A stretch of DNA of 64,000 nucleotides from Clavulina sp. PMI_390 (lineage: Eukaryota > Basidiomycota > Agaricomycetes > Cantharellales > Hydnaceae), in NCBI GenBank assembly GCA_015039315.1, contig WIDE01000031.1, forward strand, positions 313,188 to 377,187, in the 5' to 3' direction. The first letter of the stretch is position 1. Every line of letters begins with the position of its first letter. Position numbers and translations under genes: made by a program. The notes beneath the pieces were generated by a model, which saw nothing but the letters and a program-made list of their open reading frames with translations, did not search any database and had not been told where the DNA came from. Below, piece after piece: positions 49,145-57,752 of this stretch.

Positions 49145-50554
49145 TCAAGGTTCTCTAATCGGCCGACCATCCAGCATCCACTGTACGTTCACCAAGACAG
49201 CTCGGAGACGATTTGCAGCATCTTTGATGGCCGTAGCTTCCTCTTCAGCGATGGTTGCAGATGTGTGGTCAATGATCACCCTCGCTAGTTTTGGAGGAAT
49301 TTGGACATTGTTTTCCGCGTTACTCGTTGGATCGTCATTCTGTGGGATGCTAAGGGCGATCTCCCGCCGCTGAGCAATGGTGTTAAGTATCTTCGCAAGT
49401 CCGCGGCGTTGGAAAAATTGAACCGCTTCCAGATGAGATAAAGCCCCCAAAATGAGAAGTATATTCTCCTGAGCATATCGGAGATCGTCATCATCTATTG
49501 CGACCTCACACACAGATAGGGCTCCCAGTGATTGAAGGAGTCCCATGACTTGCGGGGAGCTATGATCGTCCTGGAGACGCAAAAACATCCGTAATCGACC
49601 AATCTGGCCGGTTGTAAGCCTGTCTAATACTGGGTACGGGCCAACGTCGGTGATCCTGATAGAGGAGAGTATGGGAGTCGAAATATTGTGGAAGATCATC
49701 AAGTTGTTCGTCTTGATGCTCTCAAGGAGAGGGAGACCAACTTTCTCCTTACGAGAGACGCATGGACTAATGTGTGGGTGCTTAATATAGGTGAGCAAGT
49801 GAAGCGACAAACTTCGAAGGGTTGGGAGTAAAGCGAGCGTGTCACAAAGCTTTGGCCAAAAGGAATGATGGATATTAATATCCAGGAAAAGGAGAGACGG
49901 CCATGCCACATTTAGGGCTTTCGGAAAGTAGTTTCCTGAGCCGTAAAACGTCAATGTTTGGAGCGGTGTGTGAAAGGGCGAAATCTTCCAGCCCTTCCCC
50001 CACTGTCCATATCCAACTCGATTCGAGTGAGCATAATAGCCATCTATCTTGAGCTCTCTCAACAGCGGGAAATCACATGATTCGAAGAACATAGGAGACT
50101 TCTTGGGATGCCTTCCATCTACTGCTGTAAAGGAGATGGAAACCGAGTGACATCGTCTCAAATGAGGCCTGAGAAGATCATACATAGATCTCCAGTCCTG
50201 CTCTGCTTCCTTTTCTTCGTTTTCGTCTTCCCATAGAACCCATGCCCGGGTGATATTCAACTGGATTGGGGACTCCTTTGACCGATGCAGGAAGCAATGT
50301 ACTCGGGCGAAGTCACTCGGTAAGACTAAAGCGGGATGTTTTGTCTGATGAGTACGAGCATCAGATAGCTTCACATGGATATATGTCCAAAAGAGACGAT
50401 ATTCAACGACAAGATTCCGCCAAAACGCGTTGATTGAGGTCAGGGTGAAGAGATTCGCGAGTCTTGCGGAAGCCGCATTCCCGGCGGCGATGATCACAAA
50501 CTTGGACACAAGAAGCAACAACTCGTTGGGAAGGGCCGAGAGAGAAGGTGGCAT
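49145..50554 (-). CDS. F-box-like protein B8 (family B, minus-strand trio), intact
   Basis: 469 aa when started at 50554 (MPPSLSALPNELLLLVSKFV), the ATG aligned with the starts of B9 and B10; ATGs at 50584 and 50620 are also in frame and would add 10 or 22 residues. F-box-like part: FTLTSINAFWRNLVVEYRLF, WTYIHVKLSD. Later blocks: LPSDFARVHCFLHRSKESP, LLRPHLRRCHSVSISFTA, CDFPLLRELKIDGYYAHSN, YFPKALNVAWPSLLFLDINI, CDTLALLPTLRSLSLHLL, IKTNNLMIFHNISTPILSSI, GALSVCEVAI and the end VQWMLDGRPIREP. The trio B8-B10 shares GRP(I/V) or GQPV followed by (R/Q)EP at the terminus and W(L)xxE before the acidic AEEAERDW-like motif. Confidence 0.84.
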   Translation of the reverse strand: MPPSLSALPNELLLLVSKFVIIAAGNAASARLANLFTLTSINAFWRNLVVEYRLFWTYIHVKLSDARTHQTKHPALVLPSDFARVHCFLHRSKESPIQLNITRAWVLWEDENEEKEAEQDWRSMYDLLRPHLRRCHSVSISFTAVDGRHPKKSPMFFESCDFPLLRELKIDGYYAHSNRVGYGQWGKGWKISPFHTPLQTLTFYGSGNYFPKALNVAWPSLLFLDINIHHSFWPKLCDTLALLPTLRSLSLHLLTYIKHPHISPCVSRKEKVGLPLLESIKTNNLMIFHNISTPILSSIRITDVGPYPVLDRLTTGQIGRLRMFLRLQDDHSSPQVMGLLQSLGALSVCEVAIDDDDLRYAQENILLILGALSHLEAVQFFQRRGLAKILNTIAQRREIALSIPQNDDPTSNAENNVQIPPKLARVIIDHTSATIAEEEATAIKDAANRLRAVLVNVQWMLDGRPIREP

Positions 50555-50932
50555 GCCTGTGCGCCAATGCTGTGCCACTGGCATCCTTTCGTGGGCTGAG
50601 AAACGGGCCAATACGGGCATTCCCACGCAGCCCAAATTGGCAATGACTTGGGAATCGATCCTTTCACCACTAAAGGAGCTGGTATCTGGTATAGTGTATT
50701 CTGATGTGAGAGGGACACCAATAACTTTGGGTGGGGTGTGCTGAGTGATAGCGTATAAGAACGGAATTCGTATAGATTATATCACCGCGCGAAGAGTATT
50801 CGAAGGTAGCAATCTACCCTAAAGGTCAAGTAGGTTCAAGGACGCGATCGGAAGGGTAAGCAAACAGAGTTAGGGGCTATTTAATTCCGATTTATGATTG
50901 ACCTAGGGTGACCAGCCGTCTTCAATACAAGC
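50555..50932. repeat. B8-B9 spacer, homologous to the B9-B10 spacer
   Basis: Two blocks recur in 52349-52869: CCCACGCAGCCCAAATTGGC and AATGACTTGGGAATCGATCC (50622-50660 and 52556-52594), and the 3' flank GAAGAGTATTCGAAGGTAGC / GAAGAGTGTTCGAAAGTAAC (about 50795 and 52729). The tandem unit is therefore one gene plus its promoter, about 1.94 kb. Confidence 0.75.
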
Positions 50933-52348
50933 TCAGGGCTCTTGCACCGGCCGTCCGTTGAACAGCCACTCCACCTCCACTGAGGCAGCTCGTAGTCGAT
51001 TCGTTGCAGATTCAATCTGAAGCAAATATCCTTTGGAATTAGAAGCTTTGTATATGATGACTTTCTCCAGCTTTGGCAGGATGCGCGCGATATTTTGCGA
51101 GCCGCTAGCTTGCTCCACACTGGCGCCCCGTCCGACACCGAGTCTAAACTCTCGCTGCTCCGCGAGGGATCGAAGTACGTTCGCGAGCCCATGGCATTGG
51201 CGAAAGCGGACCACATTGACGTCACGAAATGCACCCAGAAGGAGGAAAACGTTGTGGCCAGCGGTTGCGAGCGCATCGTCATCAAAAATGGCCTCGCGTA
51301 AAGGTAGCATCGCGAGTAGCCTTAGTAGCTCCACGGCTTGCAGGGAGTTTTGGTCCTCACCATCTCGCAGAAGCACTATTTTTGTCGTGGCTTGAGCGCT
51401 CGCAAGACTATCTAGTACTCGATACGGTCCGAAATGGGTGATCGTGGCTGAAGCGATTCCAGGAGTAGAGATGTCGTGCCAAATCATCACGTTGTTTGTC
51501 TTAATACTCTCGAGGAGAGGCATTTCGACTTTTGCTTGACGAGAAGCGAGGGGCGTGACGGGCGGATCATTACTCGAACTGAGAAGGTGAATGGATAAGC
51601 GTCGAAGATTATGAACCAGAGCGAGGGTATCACAGATATCTGGCCACCAGTAATGGCGTACTTCAAGGTTTAATGATAAAAGGGAAGGCCAGGCAACATT
51701 TAGTGTCCTCGGGAGATATTGGTATGGGTTGTTAAAAGTGAGTGCTTGCAGTGGAGTATGGTGAGGTGAAACTTTCCAATTTTTGCCCCAAGTGCCATCC
51801 TCATAGCTGTAGAGATTTGAGCTGGGATATTCGCCATCGATATTGAGCTCCTTCAGGATCGGGAACTCGCACGACTCGAAGAGCATTGGGGGCTCCATAT
51901 GGTAGCTTGCGTTCACTGATGTGAAGCGGATGGTGACACTGGTGCATCGCTTCAAATGGGGCATGACAAGATCGTACATCGCTTTCCATCCCCGTTCGGC
52001 TGCCTCCTCATCGGCCATCTCCTTCCACAGAACCCATGTCCGAGTGATATTCAAGTGGATTGGGAGTTCCTTTGATCTGTGAAGAAAGCCTTGGATTCTC
52101 GCAAAGTCACCAGGCAGGACTGAGCTAGGGCAATTTGCCGCGGAAACCCTGGGATGGCACATCTTCACGTGAACATCTGTCCAAAATGCAGGGTCGCTGA
52201 TGACAAGAGATCGCCAGAGAGTGTTGACAGATGTCAGGGCTATGAGGTCTGCCAGTCTCATGGCAGCGGGATCTCGCGGGTCAAGAACTGTGTATTCGAA
52301 TATAAGAAGCAGTAATTCGTTCGGGAGCACTGAGATCGTAATCGTCAT
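50933..52348 (-). CDS. F-box-like protein B9 (family B, minus-strand trio), intact
   Basis: 471 aa from the ATG at 52348 (MTITISVLPNELLLLIFEYT). F-box-like part: LIALTSVNTLWRSLVISDPA, FWTDVHVKMCHP. Later blocks: LPGDFARIQGFLHRSKELP, LVMPHLKRCTSVTIRFTS, CEFPILKELNIDGEYPSS, YLPRTLNVAWPSLLSLNLEV, CDTLALVHNLRRLSIHLL, IKTNNVMIWHDISTPGIASA, LAMLPLREAIFDDDALATAG, and the end VEWLFNGRPVQEP. It has the same length as B10 and agrees with it along the whole protein. The frame is open upstream of 52348 but only by a GTG. Confidence 0.86.
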   Translation of the reverse strand: MTITISVLPNELLLLIFEYTVLDPRDPAAMRLADLIALTSVNTLWRSLVISDPAFWTDVHVKMCHPRVSAANCPSSVLPGDFARIQGFLHRSKELPIHLNITRTWVLWKEMADEEAAERGWKAMYDLVMPHLKRCTSVTIRFTSVNASYHMEPPMLFESCEFPILKELNIDGEYPSSNLYSYEDGTWGKNWKVSPHHTPLQALTFNNPYQYLPRTLNVAWPSLLSLNLEVRHYWWPDICDTLALVHNLRRLSIHLLSSSNDPPVTPLASRQAKVEMPLLESIKTNNVMIWHDISTPGIASATITHFGPYRVLDSLASAQATTKIVLLRDGEDQNSLQAVELLRLLAMLPLREAIFDDDALATAGHNVFLLLGAFRDVNVVRFRQCHGLANVLRSLAEQREFRLGVGRGASVEQASGSQNIARILPKLEKVIIYKASNSKGYLLQIESATNRLRAASVEVEWLFNGRPVQEP

Positions 52349-52869
52349 TGCTATGGTATGGCAGCCTGCAGGCGGACGATTTTGGACAAGAGTGTGTAGC
52401 ACAGATCCTCAGTTAACAACTAAATGAAAAGTCCTGCTGAAAGGCATGAGCTTACGGGCAGGGTTCGAGATGAATAATTGTTGCCTTGACCAGATTGTTC
52501 GTCTGTCCTTTGATAGTCCTGGTCCTAGATGTGAGGGTGGAGAGAGGTGTGTTTCCCACGCAGCCCAAATTGGCAATGACTTGGGAATCGATCCATTCAC
52601 CGTTGAAGGAGCTGGTACAGTGTATTCTAATGTGAAGGACACCGCGAAGTTTGAAGGAGAGGTATTGATTCATAGTGTATATGCGTAGCAACGGAATTCA
52701 TGGAGACTAGATCGCCAGTCTTGGCGTGAAGAGTGTTCGAAAGTAACAATCCGCCCTGAAGGTCAAAGAGGCTGGAGGGCGCCGTTAGAAGGGTATACAA
52801 GCGGAACCAGGGGATATTAAGGTCTGGTTAGCGACGAAGCCAGGGCGACTGGCCGTCTTCGACACAAGC
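52349..52869. repeat. B9-B10 spacer, homologous to the B8-B9 spacer
   Basis: 521 bp with the same two blocks as 50555-50932. About 140 bp between the CGTGGGAA block and the B9 start have no counterpart upstream of B8, so one spacer gained or lost sequence. Confidence 0.7.
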
Positions 52870-54285
52870 TCAGGGCTCTTGCACAGGCTGTCCGTTGAGC
52901 AGCCACTCCACCTCCACTGAGACAGCCCGCAGTCGATCCGTTGCAGATTTAATCTGAGACACCGCCCCTTTGAGACTGGAAGCCTTGTCTATGATAACCT
53001 TCTCCAGCTTTGGCAGGATGTACCCATTGTTTTGCGAGCCACTTGCTTGCTCCGCAGCCTGTCCGACACCTACTCTAAACTCCCGCTGCTCAGCAAGGGA
53101 TCGAAGCATGTTTTCAAGCCCATGGTACCGACGAAAGCGAACCACTTTAACGTTGTGAAATGCTCCTAAAATGAAGACAACGTTTAGATTAGTTGTTTCG
53201 AGCATATCATCATCATCGAGAACCACTTCGCGTAAAGGTAGAACCGCGAGTGACCGACGCAGTTCCTCATCTTGTGGGGAGTTTCGATCTCCACCGGGAC
53301 GCAATAGTACTAAAATTTGGGGAACCTGGGCTCTCGCAATCCCATCGAGTACTTGGTACGGACCACAATGGGTTATTGTAACAGAGGAGATTTTGGGAGT
53401 GGAGATATGATGCCAAATCATCAGGTTATTTGTTTTGATCCTCTCGAGGAGAGGCATCTCGACTTTTCCTTGACGCGAAGCGTGAGATACGGGAATTGGG
53501 CCGTCGCTTGGGCTGAGGCGAATGGACAAGCTTTGAAGATTATCAACGAGAGCGAGTGTGTCACAGACATCCGGCCACCAGGTACGGCTGACGTCAAGGT
53601 TCAATGAGGAGAGGGAAGGCCAGGCTACGTTTAGTGCCTTTGGGAGATATTGGCCGGGGTTATTAAAAGTTAGTGCCTGCAGCGGAGTATCGTCAGGCGA
53701 AAGTTTCCAATTCCTTCCCCAAGTGCCATCCTCATAACTGTAGAGGTCCGAGCTAGGATAGTAGCCATTGATATAAAGCTCCCTCAGGATTGGGAAACCC
53801 CACGATTCGAAGAGCATCGGGGGCTGCACCTCATCCAGGTAACCTTCATCCACTGGGTTACAGCAGATGTTAACACTGGTGCATCGCCTTGAATGAGGCA
53901 TGATAAGATTGAACATCACTTTCCAGTCCCGTTCGGCCGCCTCCTCATCGGCCATATTATCCCAAAGAGCCCACGTTCGAGCAATTCTCAACTGGATCGG
54001 GAGCTCCTTTGATCGGTCAAGGAAGCCCTGCACTCGGGCAAAGTCACCGGGCAAGATTGAAATGGGGGGGTTTGTATGAGAGATACTGTGGTTGCAGACT
54101 TTCACGTGGACATCTGTCCAAAATTCGGCATCCTCAATGATAAGAGTTCGCCAGAGGGCGTTGATAGACGTCAGGGCAATGAGACCGGCTAGTCTCGTGG
54201 CTGCTGGGTCTCGGAAGTCAAGGACGGTGTGCTCGAAGATAAGAAGGAGTAGCTCATCTGGAAAGGTTGAGATTTCAGTCGTCAT
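52870..54285 (-). CDS. F-box-like protein B10 (family B, minus-strand trio), intact
   Basis: 471 aa from the ATG at 54285 (MTTEISTFPDELLLLIFEHT). F-box-like part: LIALTSINALWRTLIIEDAE, FWTDVHVKVCNH. Later blocks: LPGDFARVQGFLDRSKELP, LIMPHSRRCTSVNICCNP, WGFPILRELYINGYYPSS, YLPKALNVAWPSLSSLNLDV, CDTLALVDNLQSLSIRLS, IKTNNLMIWHHISTPKISSV, LAVLPLREVVLDDDDML and the end VEWLLNGQPVQEP. It is the outermost member of the trio; its own upstream region does not contain the block shared by the other two spacers, so it may be the founder or have lost that part. Confidence 0.86.
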   Translation of the reverse strand: MTTEISTFPDELLLLIFEHTVLDFRDPAATRLAGLIALTSINALWRTLIIEDAEFWTDVHVKVCNHSISHTNPPISILPGDFARVQGFLDRSKELPIQLRIARTWALWDNMADEEAAERDWKVMFNLIMPHSRRCTSVNICCNPVDEGYLDEVQPPMLFESWGFPILRELYINGYYPSSDLYSYEDGTWGRNWKLSPDDTPLQALTFNNPGQYLPKALNVAWPSLSSLNLDVSRTWWPDVCDTLALVDNLQSLSIRLSPSDGPIPVSHASRQGKVEMPLLERIKTNNLMIWHHISTPKISSVTITHCGPYQVLDGIARAQVPQILVLLRPGGDRNSPQDEELRRSLAVLPLREVVLDDDDMLETTNLNVVFILGAFHNVKVVRFRRYHGLENMLRSLAEQREFRVGVGQAAEQASGSQNNGYILPKLEKVIIDKASSLKGAVSQIKSATDRLRAVSVEVEWLLNGQPVQEP

Positions 54286-55031
54286 GCCTATGGTGCGGGA
54301 GTCAAATCTGACCACGATATTGATGGGATTGTGCGACACAGGTCCTCGGTTAGATATTGAAAAAAAAAAACAGTGACGCCAAGGGATGCAGGCGCACGTG
54401 TATGTGAGGAATATAAGACGGACGTTGGTTGATTTGTTTAGAGCGAACCCTGTGGTTCAAACGTCTTACTCTTCGTTACGAAGAATGATTGGAGGATGCG
54501 CCCCGAATTGGCAATCGGTCACGTGTGGCTTTACACAAAATCAAGCACTTCAGACGATTGTTTTTGCCTCGGCCGCCTAGGTCTTAAAAAGAGGGTGAAG
54601 TCACCTAATCGTCGCCACAAAGCTATTTAGGTACAATAAAAACCATTCTGAACCAGAAATCTCAGTACCGTCCACATAACGCTCATTTCAGGCAACTAGC
54701 CTGTTATAGTCTGAACCAGCATCCTAACTATCTAAACGCCTCAAGGATTGAAAGCCTCCCGTCTCGAAATTACCAATTGAAGTTGATCTTCATCTCTCTT
54801 CCTTGTTTCCCTACCCTGCGACAGATGGGACCACACAAAGAAAGCACGACCACAGCTGAAGAGACAAAAAAGGACCACCATATTTATGACCAGCGTTCAT
54901 GATAATGGATTCTAGCCCTACGTTACTGCGCTTCCTTCCAACCACATACCTGTATCAGCTCCTCGTGCGGTGAGTCGGCCTTTGTTTGTTACCTTGCTGC
55001 CTACGCTCATCGTGGAGCGTTGATAGACAGC
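54286..55031. other. Divergent spacer B10 / orphan gene
   Basis: 746 bp with the two divergent promoters. An A11 run lies at about 54359-54370. No other feature is supported. Confidence 0.4.
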
Positions 55032-56939
55032 ATGCATACGCTTCCAGATCTGATGCCTCCTAAGACTTCTACTTCTGACGCTATCCGAAAGCCTTTCTAC
55101 CACTTGGCTGAGCCTTCAACTCCAATCCCAGGGGCTGACACGTTTTCTCAAAACTGTCTCGCATCTATCTCTCCCCAAGAGAGTAGCGAAACCCTTGACA
55201 GCCGCACGGAGGACGACGTGCTTGCCGATTATGTACGAAAACGTAGAGAAAAGAGGAGGGAGAGGAGCAAGGCAGCATCTCAGCATCACAACATTCTGCT
55301 GCATCCATCAAAGTCTCATGCCTACCTTCCCAAGGCCATGCGCGTTAAGCTCGTCAACGCCCACTCTGCTCTCAAAGAGACTAACCTCTACTTTCACGAC
55401 GATGTGAACAACGTGAATCTCCTTCGTGTCAAAGGGCGCCGCAGTCAACCAGTTCTAGTTGTGCGCGAGCACCTCGACAACAAAGAGAATAGTGACGACT
55501 CTTCGTCATCAGACACAACCCTCACTGAGGCTAGGAAGGAGAAACATCTTTCATTGGTCGCAACCCTCTTCCCTCATGACTATGTTCCACCTCCCTCCGG
55601 TCCTCCCCGGGAACCCTTGCCACCTGCTCCACTCCCTCTTTCGGCCGTAGACGAGTCACCTCCCAATAGAGAGCTCCGTCGCCCACGTAGCTCCTCTGCT
55701 CAGTCTAGCCACATACCTTTGTCCTCCTCTTCAAGCTGGTCTAACATGAGCCGAGCATCGAAGATTCCCCAGCCTTCGTGCATTTCCGGCCGCCCGCGCC
55801 GCGCCTCTTCGGCAAGTCCGCCGACACAGGGTGGACAAGATGGTTGGCGCACGACTTCCCTTACCCCTCACAAGAGGCTCCCTCGCCGCAACACCTCTGC
55901 TTCGCTCAATATAGTCCCCTACTCCCAGGCTTCTGAGAAGGAATCTGAAAACGTCGAAAGCTCTTTCAAAGGGGAGATTGCTAGGTCTGCCAGTGATGGA
56001 GCACCGGCTTTTCCTGAAAACACTGGGCTTGATATCAATGCTGGTTCTCCTCGCCCACTTTCTCGGTTCTCTATTGAAGCTGCTAAAGATGCCAAAAAGC
56101 TTGACCTGGTTAGTTCGATCTTGTGCGCTGCTTATGATGAGGTATGTACCCTTCCAGGCTGGCGTTTGTGGCATCCCAACGTGAATTTTATGATTGATGT
56201 CGTGACCCTTATTCAGGCTGAACTTTCTTCTACCTCAAAACGCCTCTCCGATATTGATCCTTTCTATTACGACAACATCACTTCCATCACGGAGAATATC
56301 GATGACCAGCCACCAGAACCGACCCCTCCTGCCGACTACCGTTCGTATGCTGATCATATACCCGCCTTTGCGAATATCGCTGGTCGTCTCAGTAAGCTCG
56401 ACGCTCGCGAGCTTGACGACATCCAACGCCTTAAGCTTCCAGACGACTTGTACCCGAAGATCGAAGACTTCATCAAGCTGCGAACCCTCTCATCAGATGA
56501 ACGAGACATTCGGAAGTGGCTCCTTGATTGGGTCACCGTTCTCAACGATTACCTCGACGCGCACTATGGACTTGTCGTAGAGGCCAAAGCGGATGCTATG
56601 CAAGCTATGATCGATCTCGCCGACCTCAAATGCATTACTGGAGGCAAGAAATCAGTCCCGCGCCTCAGTCTGATGAACAAAACTACCAAAGCTGCCATCC
56701 TCCGGACGCCTGAGGTTCAGAAGAAGCTGGATACTGCGATTAGCACGCGCGGCATGCTGCTTCGGTCCGCGGACTCAAGGCGGCGAGCTTTGCAACAGCG
56801 CTGGAACGTCTTATTTGGTGGTCTGAAGAATCTAGGCATTCCATGCGATAACGCGACGCTTGAGGGGGACTTTGACCTGTCGAGGCCATTCCGTAAATGG
56901 GGAGATTTCTCATCGGAAGAATGGAATGTGCCCTTCTGA
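55032..56939 (+). CDS. Orphan 635-aa protein, disordered N-half, helical C-half
   Basis: One intron-free frame from the ATG at 55032 (MHTLPDLMPPKTSTSDAIRK). The N-terminal 330 residues are rich in Ser, Pro and Arg, with basic clusters (VRKRREKRRERSKAA), a KENS-type element (HLDNKENSDDSS) and many SP/TP sites, as in cell-cycle-regulated cytoskeletal or nuclear proteins. The C-terminal 290 residues look folded and helical: LDLVSSILCAAYDEVCTLPG, WRLWHPNVNFMIDVVTLIQA, LDARELDDIQRLKLPDDLYP, KIEDFIKLRTLSSDERDIRK, LQQRWNVLFGGLKNLGIPCD and end FSSEEWNVPF. I do not recognise the family and assign no function. The absence of introns in a 1.9-kb gene is unusual beside the intron-rich conserved genes here. 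Confidence 0.75.
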   Translation: MHTLPDLMPPKTSTSDAIRKPFYHLAEPSTPIPGADTFSQNCLASISPQESSETLDSRTEDDVLADYVRKRREKRRERSKAASQHHNILLHPSKSHAYLPKAMRVKLVNAHSALKETNLYFHDDVNNVNLLRVKGRRSQPVLVVREHLDNKENSDDSSSSDTTLTEARKEKHLSLVATLFPHDYVPPPSGPPREPLPPAPLPLSAVDESPPNRELRRPRSSSAQSSHIPLSSSSSWSNMSRASKIPQPSCISGRPRRASSASPPTQGGQDGWRTTSLTPHKRLPRRNTSASLNIVPYSQASEKESENVESSFKGEIARSASDGAPAFPENTGLDINAGSPRPLSRFSIEAAKDAKKLDLVSSILCAAYDEVCTLPGWRLWHPNVNFMIDVVTLIQAELSSTSKRLSDIDPFYYDNITSITENIDDQPPEPTPPADYRSYADHIPAFANIAGRLSKLDARELDDIQRLKLPDDLYPKIEDFIKLRTLSSDERDIRKWLLDWVTVLNDYLDAHYGLVVEAKADAMQAMIDLADLKCITGGKKSVPRLSLMNKTTKAAILRTPEVQKKLDTAISTRGMLLRSADSRRRALQQRWNVLFGGLKNLGIPCDNATLEGDFDLSRPFRKWGDFSSEEWNVPF

Positions 56940-57752
56940 TCGTTTCGTCCGTCTTCGCCTCGCGTGGCTCACGTGGGCCATGCTCTGTGCCATGTAGAAC
57001 TCTCTCCAGAAATTTGTGATTGGACAGAACCGTATCTATCGCCCTCTCGCTGTTGCCCCCTATTCGCACAGCTGTTCATCGCCCTTACTACCTCACTATC
57101 CACCGCTTTTGACGATCCATCCGTCATCCGCATCTTTTCTGCTTGCATATCATTTTCTTCACGCAAACATCTTCCCTCGTTGCTCATTTTCTTCCAACTT
57201 CTCACCTATATTCCCTTAATTTGCCTCGATTTTGTTTTCGAGCGAAGTGCGGTTCCATCTTCAGTATAGTAAACCGTCTCATCACGTTCATTGATAGTAT
57301 CTTACATGGCTTTTGGCTGCTTACGGACACCATAAAATGAATATCAGCCCCGGGCTGAGGGATAACTACGGATCGGCGGGCCCCTTCATTACCTGAGCTT
57401 CTTTATTCTATCCACTCGACGTAGAAATGGGGAAGAAATGCAGTGCTGCTCAGGAGCGACTTCTCTGTCGGAGCCGGATTATTTGGTTTGGTTTACCCAA
57501 CTAAGTGGTTGTTTACTCATCACCCCCATAGGTCAGTTCCTTTTCTGCGCAGGATCAAATCCGAAGATGTCATAGTGACACACCCTAAGGAATCTCAAAA
57601 ATCCGTTAGTATTAGCTGGAATATCTCACAGCCCCTTGTAACGGCTGGAGACTTTGCAGTGTCTGGCGTCTCTTGGTCCGAGCTTCATCCAAGCAGTGCA
57701 TGTTCAAAATCACACCGAAACCTCCCCCGTAGCACTGCTACCTCCAAGCGCA
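56940..57752. other. Spacer between the orphan gene and C1
   Basis: 813 bp. It includes the orphan 3' UTR and the C1 promoter. A small open frame (57443-57769) overlaps the C1 start in another frame and could at most be an upstream ORF. Confidence 0.4.

Noticed and set aside
1086..54285. Family expansion by retroposition
   Set aside because: Duplicates keep promoters, 3' flanks and short 5' introns and carry no poly-A tails, so recent copies were made at DNA level. Only the founder might be a retrocopy.
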